Assembly (NCBI RefSeq): GCF_022479115.1
Contig: NZ_CP092497.1
Span: 7,502,001-7,566,000, forward strand
Length of the DNA stretch: 64,000 nucleotides
Direction: 5' to 3'
Source: Amycolatopsis sp. EV170708-02-1
GTDB taxonomy: Bacteria; Actinomycetota; Actinomycetes; Mycobacteriales; Pseudonocardiaceae
Position 1 is the first letter of the stretch, and each line of letters opens with the position of its first letter. This document shows, in pieces, positions 17,921 through 25,909 of this stretch. A program made the position numbers and the translations under genes. The notes beneath the pieces are model-generated. The model worked only from the letters and a program-made list of their open reading frames with translations. It did no database searches and had not been told where the DNA came from.

Positions 17921-18898
17921 TCATCTCGCGGCGAGGTCGGTCGCCTGGTTCTCCAACCGGCCCGCGAACTCCGACCAGACCCGGGCGTGGTCTTTCGCGA
18001 AGCCGGCTATCACGCCGTACAGATGGGGCGGGACGCCGTGCAGGATCCTTTCCCATTCCTGGCCGTCGATCGAGTGCATGGACAGCATCCTCAGCAGGAG
18101 CCTGCCCACCTCGCTCAGCCGCAGCGCGGGATCGGCCTTGAGGCGCTCCAGCACGGCGAGCCGTTCCCGGTCCACGGTGCTGTCGAACTCGGGTTCCGGC
18201 CACCGCAAAGGATGCGGCTTGGCCCGCAGCTTCCTGCTCCCGTCCGGGGTCGGGCTCTCACCGCGCTCCAGCCGGGCCCGCACGTCCCGGACGGTCTCCG
18301 GGGAGATACCGACCTTCTTGGCGACCTGCCGAAGCGAAAGCCCCGGATCGTTGCGAATGAGCTCGGCGGCGAGTTTCCGCCGCTCCGAACCGTCGACGGG
18401 ACGGATCCGCCCGTCACGCCCGATCCTCGCCTCGCCTCCGCTTTCGCCGCCGCGTCGCCGCAGATCGGCCACGGTTCCCGCGGAGATACCGGTCGCCGAC
18501 GCCACCCGCCGGTCGGACCACTGCGGATGTGTCCCGATGATCTGGACGGCCGCCCGTTTGCGATCCGCGAGGGAAAGCGGCAGACCGTGCCGGATATTCG
18601 CTTCCACGGCGAGGACGAAGGCGTCGGATTCGGCGCCGTCGATGAATCTCGCCCGGATTTTCGTATCGCCTCTGACTCGTGCCGCCGTCAGCCGGTGCAG
18701 GCCATCGACCACCTGCATCGTCGGACGGTGAACGAGAATTGGCGGAAGCTCCCACTCCGCGGACAGCAGTGTCTCGACGTGTTCCGGATCCTCGCCAGAG
18801 GTTCGTGGCGAACATGCGGTGGACAGCCGGGACAACTCGATATCGACGACAGGGAGAGCGGAGAGGTCAACTCTCGTCGGATCCAACCTGGCCCCCAT
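17921..18898 (-). CDS. StrR/Bbr-type cluster activator
   Basis: DNA-binding activator of 325 residues of the StrR family, the pathway-specific regulator type of glycopeptide clusters (Bbr in balhimycin). An N-terminal ParB-like segment (QVVDGLHRLTAARVRGD) is followed by a central helix-turn-helix region (LSLRQVAKKVGISPETVRDV, with a similar stretch at RRVASATGISAGTVADLRR). I chose the ATG at 18898 (MGARLDPTRVDLSALPVVD) because conserved similarity begins there; the frame stays open to 18979 but crosses the operator. No strong Shine-Dalgarno precedes it. A consensus StrR operator lies 48 nt upstream, suggesting autoregulation. It is on the same strand as the genes it would control. Confidence 0.93.
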   Translation of the reverse strand: MGARLDPTRVDLSALPVVDIELSRLSTACSPRTSGEDPEHVETLLSAEWELPPILVHRPTMQVVDGLHRLTAARVRGDTKIRARFIDGAESDAFVLAVEANIRHGLPLSLADRKRAAVQIIGTHPQWSDRRVASATGISAGTVADLRRRGGESGGEARIGRDGRIRPVDGSERRKLAAELIRNDPGLSLRQVAKKVGISPETVRDVRARLERGESPTPDGSRKLRAKPHPLRWPEPEFDSTVDRERLAVLERLKADPALRLSEVGRLLLRMLSMHSIDGQEWERILHGVPPHLYGVIAGFAKDHARVWSEFAGRLENQATDLAAR

Positions 18899-18945
18899 TG
18901 AATCTTTTGTTTGCTCGACGTTTGCGATATGGCAAGGAACCCACC

Positions 18946-18974
18946 GTCCAACTGCTCGGCTTCGGTGGTTGGAC
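18946..18974. promoter_or_regulatory. StrR/Bbr-type operator upstream of the activator gene
   Basis: GTCCAA at 18946-18951 and TTGGAC at 18969-18974 are exact complements separated by exactly 17 nt. This is the GTCCAR-N17-TTGGAC arrangement described for Bbr in the balhimycin cluster. It sits 48 nt before the start codon of the StrR-type gene, so it most likely mediates autoregulation. Confidence 0.8.
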
Positions 18975-20106
18975 ACCATGAACCCGTCCGACGCCGTCTT
19001 CGGCAGCAGGGCGGGGTGTCCTCGACGGTGAGGATCCCTCGAGCACCACCGGACAGATCCGCGTCCTCGCGGTCCGTCCCCACGGTCTCCCAGATGACCG
19101 GTGGCGCGTTTTCCGACGAACTACCGAAGCTGAAAGGGCAGCCTCCCATCGCCCCGACGACGATCAGGCGAGACGTTCACTCGACGACCCGGCCCGGCAA
19201 GACGGGCATGAGCGCAGCCCGACCAAGCCGATACTCGCCGTGGAGCGAGGCCGGACGTGTTCGTTCCTTGTTCTCCATACCGGCTCGGCTGGTCACCGGA
19301 TGGAAGCTATGAATGCCTCTTGGTCGCGAGTCACCGTCGCACCCCCCATCAGTCCCCAGTAGGCGCGAACCATGTCAACCCCAGTGGGTCCGCACCATCG
19401 CAGCATGGCATGAATAATCCATGTCGGCAATTGACAAACAGTGTGATTTCCGTAGACAAGACGGTTCCCAAGATCAATATCCGAATCCCCGCATCCGGCA
19501 TTGACACGGATGTCGAACATAAGTATCGCGACCGTACGCGCGTTTGTCCCGGCGGACGCCGTTAGGCTGTTCGCATCTCTTGCTAGGCCATTCATACGAC
19601 CCTATTCTCCTCCCGAGATGATCTCGGCAGGACAGGGTTTTGTCCCACTCCCCGGCATCTGTTCACACGAACGGCCGAACGTTTCCGCCGGCGCCGGGTC
19701 GCCGGGCGCTGAAGCAAAGTACGGCCTGCCATCGTCGGCACGGCAAGGGAACGGCGTCCGCGCCGGGCGAAAGGGCGCGACGAAGACTCACCCACGTGAG
19801 CGAACCATCGAGCGTCCAGGTGAACCCGGCACCCCTGCCGTTCAGCCAAATGACGAAAGACGTGCTCGTCCGTGCCGCGCGAAGTACACCGAACGGCCAT
19901 TCACGGCCCAGAAAGGGGAAACCCGCCCGGGGACACCGGAATTCCCGGAATGGCGACGGAGGGCCCATTTTCCGCGCCAGAGCACCTGTGTTCGCCCGGT
20001 CATCCGACGTTTATCGGCCGGTGTCCGGCAAAGCAGGCGGCGCCGCGTCCAGCAGCGCACTTGGACAGTCGTTCACGGGGTGGGACGGCGGCCGACGGGC
20101 ATGAAA
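18975..20106. other. Intergenic region of 1.1 kb without a convincing gene
   Basis: No frame on either strand shows domain similarity or actinomycete codon bias over useful length. The part at 19,290-19,560 is clearly richer in A and T than the surroundings. A promoter-like pair TTGACA (19431-19436) and TAGACA (19453-19458), 16 nt apart, points to the plus strand, but nothing credible lies downstream. The region separates the vanHAX operon from the StrR-type gene and may contain the promoter of the latter. Confidence 0.5.
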
Positions 20107-20139
20107 ATGCCGCGGGCGCCTTCACGGCACCCGCGGCAT
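20107..20139 (-). terminator. Terminator after vanX
   Basis: Fourteen-base arms (ATGCCGCGGG region and its complement, one mismatch) around a TTCACG centre, 25 nt past the vanX stop. On the minus strand the stem is followed by TTTT, as in an intrinsic terminator. It ends the vanHAX transcript. Confidence 0.7.
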
Positions 20140-20163
20140 CGTCGTGCTTCCCGGACGGCTCTC

Positions 20164-20772
20164 CTACTCGATGGGGAAATCGAAATAGGTGTCCGGGTAA
20201 GGCTCGTCCTTCAGGCTGTAGTGCCACCACTCGCACTCGTACGAGCTGAAGCCCGAGCCCTCCATGATCGCGCAGAGGTGCGCGCGGTTCTTCGCGGCCT
20301 CTTCCGGCACGCCCTCCGCTCCGTGATGCGAGACGACGTCCATCAGGTCGTGGTCGCCGCCCATGTCGGCGAGCTCGCCGGTGTCCAGGCGGAAGAGCGT
20401 CAGGTCCACCGTGCTGCCCCGGCTGTGCCCGGACTTGGTGGCCACATAGCCCTGTTCGAACATCTGAGGCCGCTCGATGTTCGGGTAGTGCCTGGCCTTC
20501 TTCCGGCCGTCTTCGGGCTCTTCCGCCCAGCGCATGAAGCGGTCCACGGCGCGCTGCGGGCGGTACCCGTCCCAGAGGAGCAGACCGAAACCGAGCTCCG
20601 CGGCCTTGTCCCGCGCCTTCTCCAGCGCCGCGCAGAACGCAGGCGTGCCGACGACGCGGTTCACCAGGTAGCCGTCCACCGGCTTGCCGGTGAAGTTGTC
20701 CCACGTGGCGTACTTGGCGTCCCAGCGGATCCCGGGGACGACCTCGTCTACGAAGACGAAATCATCCTTCAT
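20164..20772 (-). CDS. vanX: VanX D-Ala-D-Ala dipeptidase
   Basis: Zinc dipeptidase of 202 residues that hydrolyses D-Ala-D-Ala, so that only D-Ala-D-Lac enters the cell wall. The metal ligands are visible in SGHSRGSTVDLT (His and Asp) and ECEWWHY (catalytic Glu and ligand His); IRWDAKYATWDNFTGKPVDGY is near-identical to enterococcal VanX. The full family length is present. The ATG overlaps the stop of the ligase gene (ATGA), so the two are translationally coupled. It is the last gene of vanHAX. In a producer this operon gives self-resistance. Confidence 0.97.
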   Translation of the reverse strand: MKDDFVFVDEVVPGIRWDAKYATWDNFTGKPVDGYLVNRVVGTPAFCAALEKARDKAAELGFGLLLWDGYRPQRAVDRFMRWAEEPEDGRKKARHYPNIERPQMFEQGYVATKSGHSRGSTVDLTLFRLDTGELADMGGDHDLMDVVSHHGAEGVPEEAAKNRAHLCAIMEGSGFSSYECEWWHYSLKDEPYPDTYFDFPIE

Positions 20773-21809
20773 TCGTCACGGCCCGCCAGCGTCAGGTTCA
20801 CCAGCCGGTCGATCACGTCGCCGAGCGAGAGGCCGGCGGCGTTCATCATCCGCGGGTAGCGGCTGTACGAGGTCAGGCCGGGCAGGGTGTTGACCTCGTT
20901 GAGCACGACGCTGCCGTCCTCCTTGAGGAACAGGTCCACGCGGGCGAGCCCGCGGCAGCCCAGTGCGCGGTAGATGACCTTGGCCGTCTGCTGGACGAGG
21001 TCACGCGAGGCGTCCGGGATGTCGGCGGGGACGATGAAGCTCGAGTTCTCGGAGCCGGTCTCGGGGCTCTCCTCCTGGTGGATCTTGAAGAAGCCGTGGG
21101 TCAGCGCGACCCGGTCGACCTCGCCCGCGAACAGGTCCTCGTCGTTGCCGAGGATCGAGCAGCCGATCTCGCTGCCGATGACGGCCTCTTCGATCAGGAT
21201 CTTCGCGTCGTACTGGCGCGCCTCCGCGAGCGCGGCGGGCAGCTCTTCCTTCGCGGAGACCTTGCTGACGCCGAACGACGAGCCGGAGCGGGCGGGCTTG
21301 ACGAAGACCGGGTAGTTCAGCTCGTCCGGGTCGACGTCGTTGTCCGGGGTGACGATGTGGAAGTTCGGCGTCGCGATCCCCGCGCCGCGGACGACGGAAT
21401 AGGTGAGCGACTTGTCGATGCACATGACCGAGCTCGGCAGGTCGCAGCCGACGTAGGGGACGCCGGAGATCTCCAGCAGGCCCTGCATCGCGCCGTCTTC
21501 ACCGAACTTGCCGTGCAGCACCGGCAGCACCACGTCGAGGGCGATCGTCTCGTACTTGCCCTCGTCGAGGACGAGCAGACCGTGCACCCCGCGGTCCGGC
21601 GACAGGACGGCCGGGCGGACGTTCCCGTTCTCCCAATCCTCGGCGGGACCGTCGCAGAGCATCCAGGACCCGGCCTGGGTGATCCCGATGTAGTACGGCT
21701 CGTACTTCTCGAGGTCGAGGTTCTTCTGGACCTCGCGCGCAGATTTGATGGAGATAGGATGTTCTTCGGAAAGCCCGCCGAACAGAATTCCGATTTTCAG
21801 CCTACCCAT
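20769..21809 (-). CDS. vanA: VanA-type D-Ala-D-Lac ligase
   Basis: ATP-grasp ligase of 346 residues that makes D-Ala-D-Lac, which glycopeptides bind poorly. Diagnostic segments include ILFGGLSEEHPISIKSAREV, FVKPARSGSSFGVSKV, ALGCRGLARVDLF and LNEVNTLPGLTSYSRYPRMM. The histidine in FFKIHQEESPE matches the VanA residue linked to D-lactate use. The start is ATG 21809 (MGRLKIGILFGG), one base after the vanH stop; the longer open frame would run into vanH. It lies between vanH and vanX in the usual order. Confidence 0.97.
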   Translation of the reverse strand: MGRLKIGILFGGLSEEHPISIKSAREVQKNLDLEKYEPYYIGITQAGSWMLCDGPAEDWENGNVRPAVLSPDRGVHGLLVLDEGKYETIALDVVLPVLHGKFGEDGAMQGLLEISGVPYVGCDLPSSVMCIDKSLTYSVVRGAGIATPNFHIVTPDNDVDPDELNYPVFVKPARSGSSFGVSKVSAKEELPAALAEARQYDAKILIEEAVIGSEIGCSILGNDEDLFAGEVDRVALTHGFFKIHQEESPETGSENSSFIVPADIPDASRDLVQQTAKVIYRALGCRGLARVDLFLKEDGSVVLNEVNTLPGLTSYSRYPRMMNAAGLSLGDVIDRLVNLTLAGRDE

Positions 21810-21810
21810 A

Positions 21811-22842
21811 CTACTTCCCGCTTTCGAATTGGAGACAATTGATGATGGAGTTTTCAACAGTGTCACTCAGTGCATGGTCCGTGTAATAGGCGGTATGCGG
21901 GCTGATGAGCACGTTCGGCAGCTTTTCCAGCCGCAGCAACGTTTCGCTCTCGAGCGGCTTGTTCCGGCAGTCGGCGTAGAAGATACCTTCCTCTCCTTCG
22001 ACGACGTCCAATGCCGCTCCGCCCAGTTTGCCGTCTTCCAGCGCCGAAATGAGGGCTTCGGTTTCGATGAGCGGGCCACGTCCGGTGTTGATGATGTACG
22101 CGCCGTCCTTCATCTGCTCGATGTTCTTGCGGTCGAGAAGATGATAGGTATCCGTATTGAGCGGGACATGGAGCGTCACGATGTCGCTCTGCTGGAGCAA
22201 TTCGTCGAGCGGAACATAGTCGGCCGAGGCGCTCAGCAGCGTGTCGTAGGCCAGCACCCGGCAGCCGAAACCACGCAGCCGGTCCAGCACCGCGACCCCG
22301 ATCCGCCCTGTTCCGACCACTCCGACGGTCAGATCGCGCAGCTCTTTCCCGCGCACCTCGTTCAGCCGGTAGTCGTGGACCTCGGTGCGGCGGATGATGG
22401 ACTTGGCGTCGCGCACCGCCATCAGCATCAGCATCAGCGTGAAGTCGGCGACGCTGTCGGGCGAGTAGGCGACATTGCCCACGGTGATACCGACGCTCGC
22501 CGCGTAGTCCACATCGATGTGGTTGAAGCCGATGCTCCGGGTGGAGATGTATTCGACGCCCGCTTTTCCGAGCGCGCGAAGAATGGAATTCGTGACCTTG
22601 GTCTTGTGGCCGATACTGATGCAGCGGTTTCCGGAGACCAGCCCGATATTGGCCTCGGATACCGGCTCGTCCACAATGGTCGGCATGATGCCGAAACGAG
22701 GTGCCATCTCCCGGAACAAGGCGGCCTCGTCCGATCCGCAACCATAAATCGTGATTCCCCTCGCCAAGACGGCCGAGGAGGAGGCGGACGCCGGCGATCC
22801 GGTGCGGAGGGCAGCTGATCGCGCTGGTTCGCTGTTGGTCAT
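21811..22842 (-). CDS. vanH: VanH D-lactate dehydrogenase
   Basis: NAD(P)H-dependent 2-hydroxyacid dehydrogenase of about 343 residues that reduces pyruvate to D-lactate for the VanA ligase. STRSIGFNHIDVDYAASVG, AYSPDSVADFTLMLMLMAVR, GVVGTGRIG (nucleotide fold) and INTGRGPLIETE are typical; the catalytic His lies in HTAYYTDHAL. The start is uncertain: ATG at 22842 (MTNSEPARS) or 22851, neither with a strong binding site; the open frame also continues to 22914. The N-terminus is about 25 residues longer than enterococcal VanH. First gene of the vanHAX operon. Confidence 0.95.
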   Translation of the reverse strand: MTNSEPARSAALRTGSPASASSSAVLARGITIYGCGSDEAALFREMAPRFGIMPTIVDEPVSEANIGLVSGNRCISIGHKTKVTNSILRALGKAGVEYISTRSIGFNHIDVDYAASVGITVGNVAYSPDSVADFTLMLMLMAVRDAKSIIRRTEVHDYRLNEVRGKELRDLTVGVVGTGRIGVAVLDRLRGFGCRVLAYDTLLSASADYVPLDELLQQSDIVTLHVPLNTDTYHLLDRKNIEQMKDGAYIINTGRGPLIETEALISALEDGKLGGAALDVVEGEEGIFYADCRNKPLESETLLRLEKLPNVLISPHTAYYTDHALSDTVENSIINCLQFESGK

Positions 22843-22874
22843 GCCCGACATTGTAGGCAGCGCGTTGTTGCCGC

Positions 22875-22920
22875 TTCTTATGGGGTTTTCGATGCCCCGA
22901 CAATAAGTTACCAACTGGTA
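22875..22920 (-). promoter_or_regulatory. Candidate vanHAX promoter with upstream palindrome
   Basis: On the minus strand TTGTCG (22903-22898) and TAAGAA (22880-22875) are 17 nt apart, about 33 nt before the chosen vanH start. A short palindrome TACCA-AC-TGGTA at 22909-22920 lies just upstream of the -35 element, where a VanR-type activator could bind. No vanR or vanS gene is in the window. Confidence 0.35.
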
Positions 22921-22963
22921 GCGCCGAGTGCATGTCGTCGACGCTCACCTGCGCCGCACGGCT

Positions 22964-23689
22964 CTACCGTAGATCTTGCCCGCCTCCCCCTGGCGTCGAA
23001 ACCGCACCGTGACCGATGCCACAAAGCCATCCGGACACGAGGTCCGCGAGGTGTTCCGGAGCGTCCCTGGCCACGAGATGACCCGCCGACGGCACCCGGA
23101 CGACGGCGACCCGGCGGCCGGCCGCGCGCAGCCGGTCCACATCGGCGTCGCGGAGTGGCGAGCCCTGGCCGGCGTGCACCACCAGGATGGGCAGGTCCAC
23201 GGCCCCGGCCGTGGCGAGCAGGGCGGGACCCGAGCCGAGGACGTCGTCCACCAGGCGGGGGTAGCGGCCGCCGAGCCCGTGGAAGTCGAGCCACGAGCGC
23301 GCCCGGCCCGGCTCGAGGTCGGGGACGACGTCGACGAGCACCAGCCCGGACGCGAGCGCCGCGACGGCCGGATCCGCGAGCGCCGCGACCGCGGCCAGAC
23401 CACCGACCGAGGCGCCGACGAGGACGGCGGGCGCGGGCTGGCTCGCGATCATCCCGGCCACGTCGCCGGCCAGCGCCCGGAGCGTGGTCGCCCGGCCGGA
23501 GCTGCCCCCGTGTCCGCGCAGGTCGAAGGCCACCGATCGGAAGCCGTGCCGGGCCAGCATCGCCGCGACCGGCGCCCACACCTCGCGACGTTCCCCGCCC
23601 GCGTGGAGCAGCAGGACCGTCGGGCCGGCGCCGGTCACCGTGCCCCGCAGGGTGACTTCGCCCAGGTCGAGACTGATTTCGGTGCTCAC
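22964..23689 (-). CDS. Alpha/beta hydrolase
   Basis: Hydrolase of about 241 residues of unknown substrate. It has the oxyanion segment LLLHAGGERREVW, the strand FDLRGHGGSS, a nucleophile elbow GASVGG and a C-terminal HLVARDAPEHL with the likely catalytic His. The start is GTG 23689, preceded by AAGGGGGA; the longer open frame would run through the operators and into the neighbouring gene. It is divergent from a TetR gene and shares two identical operators with it, so it is probably the repressed target. Confidence 0.85.
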   Translation of the reverse strand: MSTEISLDLGEVTLRGTVTGAGPTVLLLHAGGERREVWAPVAAMLARHGFRSVAFDLRGHGGSSGRATTLRALAGDVAGMIASQPAPAVLVGASVGGLAAVAALADPAVAALASGLVLVDVVPDLEPGRARSWLDFHGLGGRYPRLVDDVLGSGPALLATAGAVDLPILVVHAGQGSPLRDADVDRLRAAGRRVAVVRVPSAGHLVARDAPEHLADLVSGWLCGIGHGAVSTPGGGGQDLR

Positions 23690-23700
23690 GGCATCCCCCT

Positions 23701-23747
23701 TACCTTGGAGTGTCAAGGTAGCGCGAATACCTTGGCCCATCAAGGTA
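23701..23747. promoter_or_regulatory. Two tandem TetR-type operators
   Basis: TACCTTG-N6-CAAGGTA occurs twice, at 23701-23720 and 23728-23747, 27 bp centre to centre. Both copies have perfect 7-bp arms. They lie between the divergent hydrolase and TetR genes, 10 nt before the TetR start and 12 nt before the hydrolase start, so bound repressor would block both. Confidence 0.85.
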
Positions 23748-23757
23748 CGATCCGGTC

Positions 23758-24351
23758 GTGACGACCTCCCGCGCACGAAGGGCCCCCGAAGAGGCCAGGC
23801 GGCTGATCCTCGACGCCGCGGCCGCCCTGCTCGGCGAGTCCGGCGTCGCCGCCGTCCAGATGCGCGCCGTGGCCGCGCGGGTCGGCATGACCGACGCCGG
23901 CGTCGCCCATCACTTCGGCAACCGCGACAAGCTGCTCGCCGAACTCCTCCGGCACGGTGGCCGCCGTCTCCGAGGCGCGCTCGAAGGCCTTCTCACCAGC
24001 TGGCTGGACCGGGACGCCGACCTGCTCGGGCTCGTCGAAGCCCTCCACGCGCTGTACCGGGACGGTTACGGCGAGCTCGCGGTGGCGCTGCACGCGGCGG
24101 GCTGGAGAGACCCGGGCAGCGGCATGCTCGACCCGGTCGTCGAGGCCCTCCACCGGCTCCGGCCACCCGGCGGTTCCCTCGACGACACGCGGCTCGCCGT
24201 CGCGGCCCTGCATCAGGCGATGGCCACGGAGACCCTGTACGGGAGCGATTTCCGGCGCAGCGCCGGGCTCACCGGGGCCGCGGCGGAGGAATCGTCCGCG
24301 CAGGTGCGCTGGTGGGCCCGCCAGCTCCACCTCGCGCTCGACGTCTCGTGA
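23758..24351 (+). CDS. TetR-family repressor
   Basis: Regulator of 197 residues with an N-terminal TetR helix-turn-helix (ILDAAAALLGESGVAAVQMRAVAARVGMTDAGVAHHFGNRDKLLAEL). The C-terminal ligand domain is of unknown specificity. GTG start. It is divergent from the alpha/beta hydrolase across two matched operators and presumably represses both. The stop codon lies inside a 46-nt palindromic repeat. Confidence 0.9.
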   Translation: MTTSRARRAPEEARRLILDAAAALLGESGVAAVQMRAVAARVGMTDAGVAHHFGNRDKLLAELLRHGGRRLRGALEGLLTSWLDRDADLLGLVEALHALYRDGYGELAVALHAAGWRDPGSGMLDPVVEALHRLRPPGGSLDDTRLAVAALHQAMATETLYGSDFRRSAGLTGAAAEESSAQVRWWARQLHLALDVS

Positions 24352-24390
24352 GTGGCAAGGACGGTTCTAACCGTCCTTGCCACTCACGAG
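24345..24390. repeat. 46-nt palindromic repeat, copy 1
   Basis: Twenty-two-base perfect arms beginning CTCGTGAGTGGCAAGGACGG around a CT centre. It overlaps the TetR stop codon and lies between two convergent genes, so it can act as a two-way terminator. Copies 2 and 3 are at 44404-44449 and 56181-56226. Confidence 0.9.
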
Positions 24391-24399
24391 AACGAAACG

Positions 24400-25752
24400 T
24401 CAGCGAATACCCTGCGTGATGCGTTCGCCGAGGCCTTCGACGTCGCCGAGCGCTGCTCGCAGCTCGGCGGCGTACTCTTCGGCCCCGGCCCGCAGGCCCC
24501 GCTCGACGACGTCCACGGCGTCGAACGTCTCGACGTCCCCACCGCTCAGCGCGGCGACGGATTCCTTGACGAGGGCGCCGAGCAGCAGTTCTTCGGGAAC
24601 CCCCGGCACCCCTTCCAGCGGCCAGACGAGATCGTCGAGCACGCTTTGCCCGCCGACTTCGCGGACCAGGCCCGCCGCGGTGATCCCCGGCACCCGGAAA
24701 CCCTCCGGCAGCACCGCGCGAACGCTCAGGTTGTGCGAAAGCCAGTACAGCAGCTGCGCGTTCACTTCCAGCTTGACCGGCTTCGGCGTCAGCCACAGCG
24801 TGAGGTTCACGTAGTACTCGGTAAGGCGATCGAGCACCTCGCCGCCCTTTTCGAAACCCCACAGATTGATGTCGAAATAGTGGTGCCAAGTGGCATCGGC
24901 GACGATTCGCCCGACCCCGGCGGCCGCGCCGTCGTACACACAGGACACGCCGTAGACCTGACCGTTGCGCTTGTCGGTGCCCTGCGCGACGATTTCGGGC
25001 TTCGGCTGCCCCGATCGGCCGGACGGCCAGACATCCGCCGGGAATTGCGCCGGAATGACCAGCTGCCCCTCGTGCATATGGTCCGGGAAAACGGTGATCG
25101 GTCCCCGCCTGCCCTGGAACAACGCGTGCGGCCTGCCGAACCGCTTCCGCAGGATCAGCTCCTGCGGGTACGGGTCGAGGTCGTTCGGGATCGGATTGTC
25201 GATGTCACTGCCCCACGGATCCGGCTGGTGGGTGTTGTGGCTGAACTCGATACTCGCGTCCGGCCGGTCGTTCCACACCCGTAGCTCACCCGCGCGCGGG
25301 ACCCGGTGTCCCAGCGCCCGGCCCAGGTTCAGGTAATCGGGCAGCGACGGATCCGCTCCCGGCGGACGCGGATTCGAGTGGTCGCCGCAGATGAGCACGC
25401 CACCACCGGCGTCCATCCACGTCCGCAGCGCGGCGACCTCCGCGTCCACGAGCTCGTTTTCCGGCTCTCCCGGCATATTGGACTGCAGGATGCCGAAGAA
25501 CCACACCTGCTCGTATCGGCCGAGCACTTCGGACGTGAGTTTGTTGGCGGCGTGCCCGCCTTCGTGCCGGTTGATCAAATCGATCTCGAACTCGGCGAAG
25601 AAAGGCTGGTTCCCCAAGAGCAGATCGCGGACGATTCCCAAAGAGAAGCCGCCGTTCCCCGAGAAACCGACGACATCGGTGTAGAACAGAATTCTGATCT
25701 TCGGCTTGGCGAGCGGGCTGACTTGATCAGCGACGAGACGCGCGTCGAACAT
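24400..25752 (-). CDS. Conserved hypothetical protein, glutamine-amidotransferase-like N-terminus
   Basis: Protein of 450 residues that I do not recognise as a named family. The N-terminal 200 residues alternate strands and helices (IRILFYTDVVGFSGNGGFSL, QVWFFGILQ, AALRTWMDAGGGVLICGDHS) as in ThuA-like or class I amidotransferase-like folds; no clear catalytic triad can be assigned. There is no signal peptide or membrane segment. The ATG at 25752 follows AAGGGGGAA. The C-terminal half is helical. It stands alone, with its 3' end at the 46-nt palindrome. Confidence 0.6.
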   Translation of the reverse strand: MFDARLVADQVSPLAKPKIRILFYTDVVGFSGNGGFSLGIVRDLLLGNQPFFAEFEIDLINRHEGGHAANKLTSEVLGRYEQVWFFGILQSNMPGEPENELVDAEVAALRTWMDAGGGVLICGDHSNPRPPGADPSLPDYLNLGRALGHRVPRAGELRVWNDRPDASIEFSHNTHQPDPWGSDIDNPIPNDLDPYPQELILRKRFGRPHALFQGRRGPITVFPDHMHEGQLVIPAQFPADVWPSGRSGQPKPEIVAQGTDKRNGQVYGVSCVYDGAAAGVGRIVADATWHHYFDINLWGFEKGGEVLDRLTEYYVNLTLWLTPKPVKLEVNAQLLYWLSHNLSVRAVLPEGFRVPGITAAGLVREVGGQSVLDDLVWPLEGVPGVPEELLLGALVKESVAALSGGDVETFDAVDVVERGLRAGAEEYAAELRAALGDVEGLGERITQGIR

Positions 25753-25909
25753 CGGTGATTCCCCCTTGCTTGAAGCGCCATGCCGTCCTCCCCGGCGGCG
25801 CCCTCCCTTCCACGTATACCGGAACTTCCGATGATCGTGCAGGCGCGAAGCAGACTGAGGAATTCGCGGTGATCAAGAACGGAATCGAACGGAATCCTTT
25901 TCCGGAGTC

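Noticed and set aside
19293..19595. Minus-strand open frame of 100 codons in the vanX-activator gap
   Set aside because: No recognisable motif, poor codon bias and no ribosome-binding site; considered a chance frame in AT-richer DNA.
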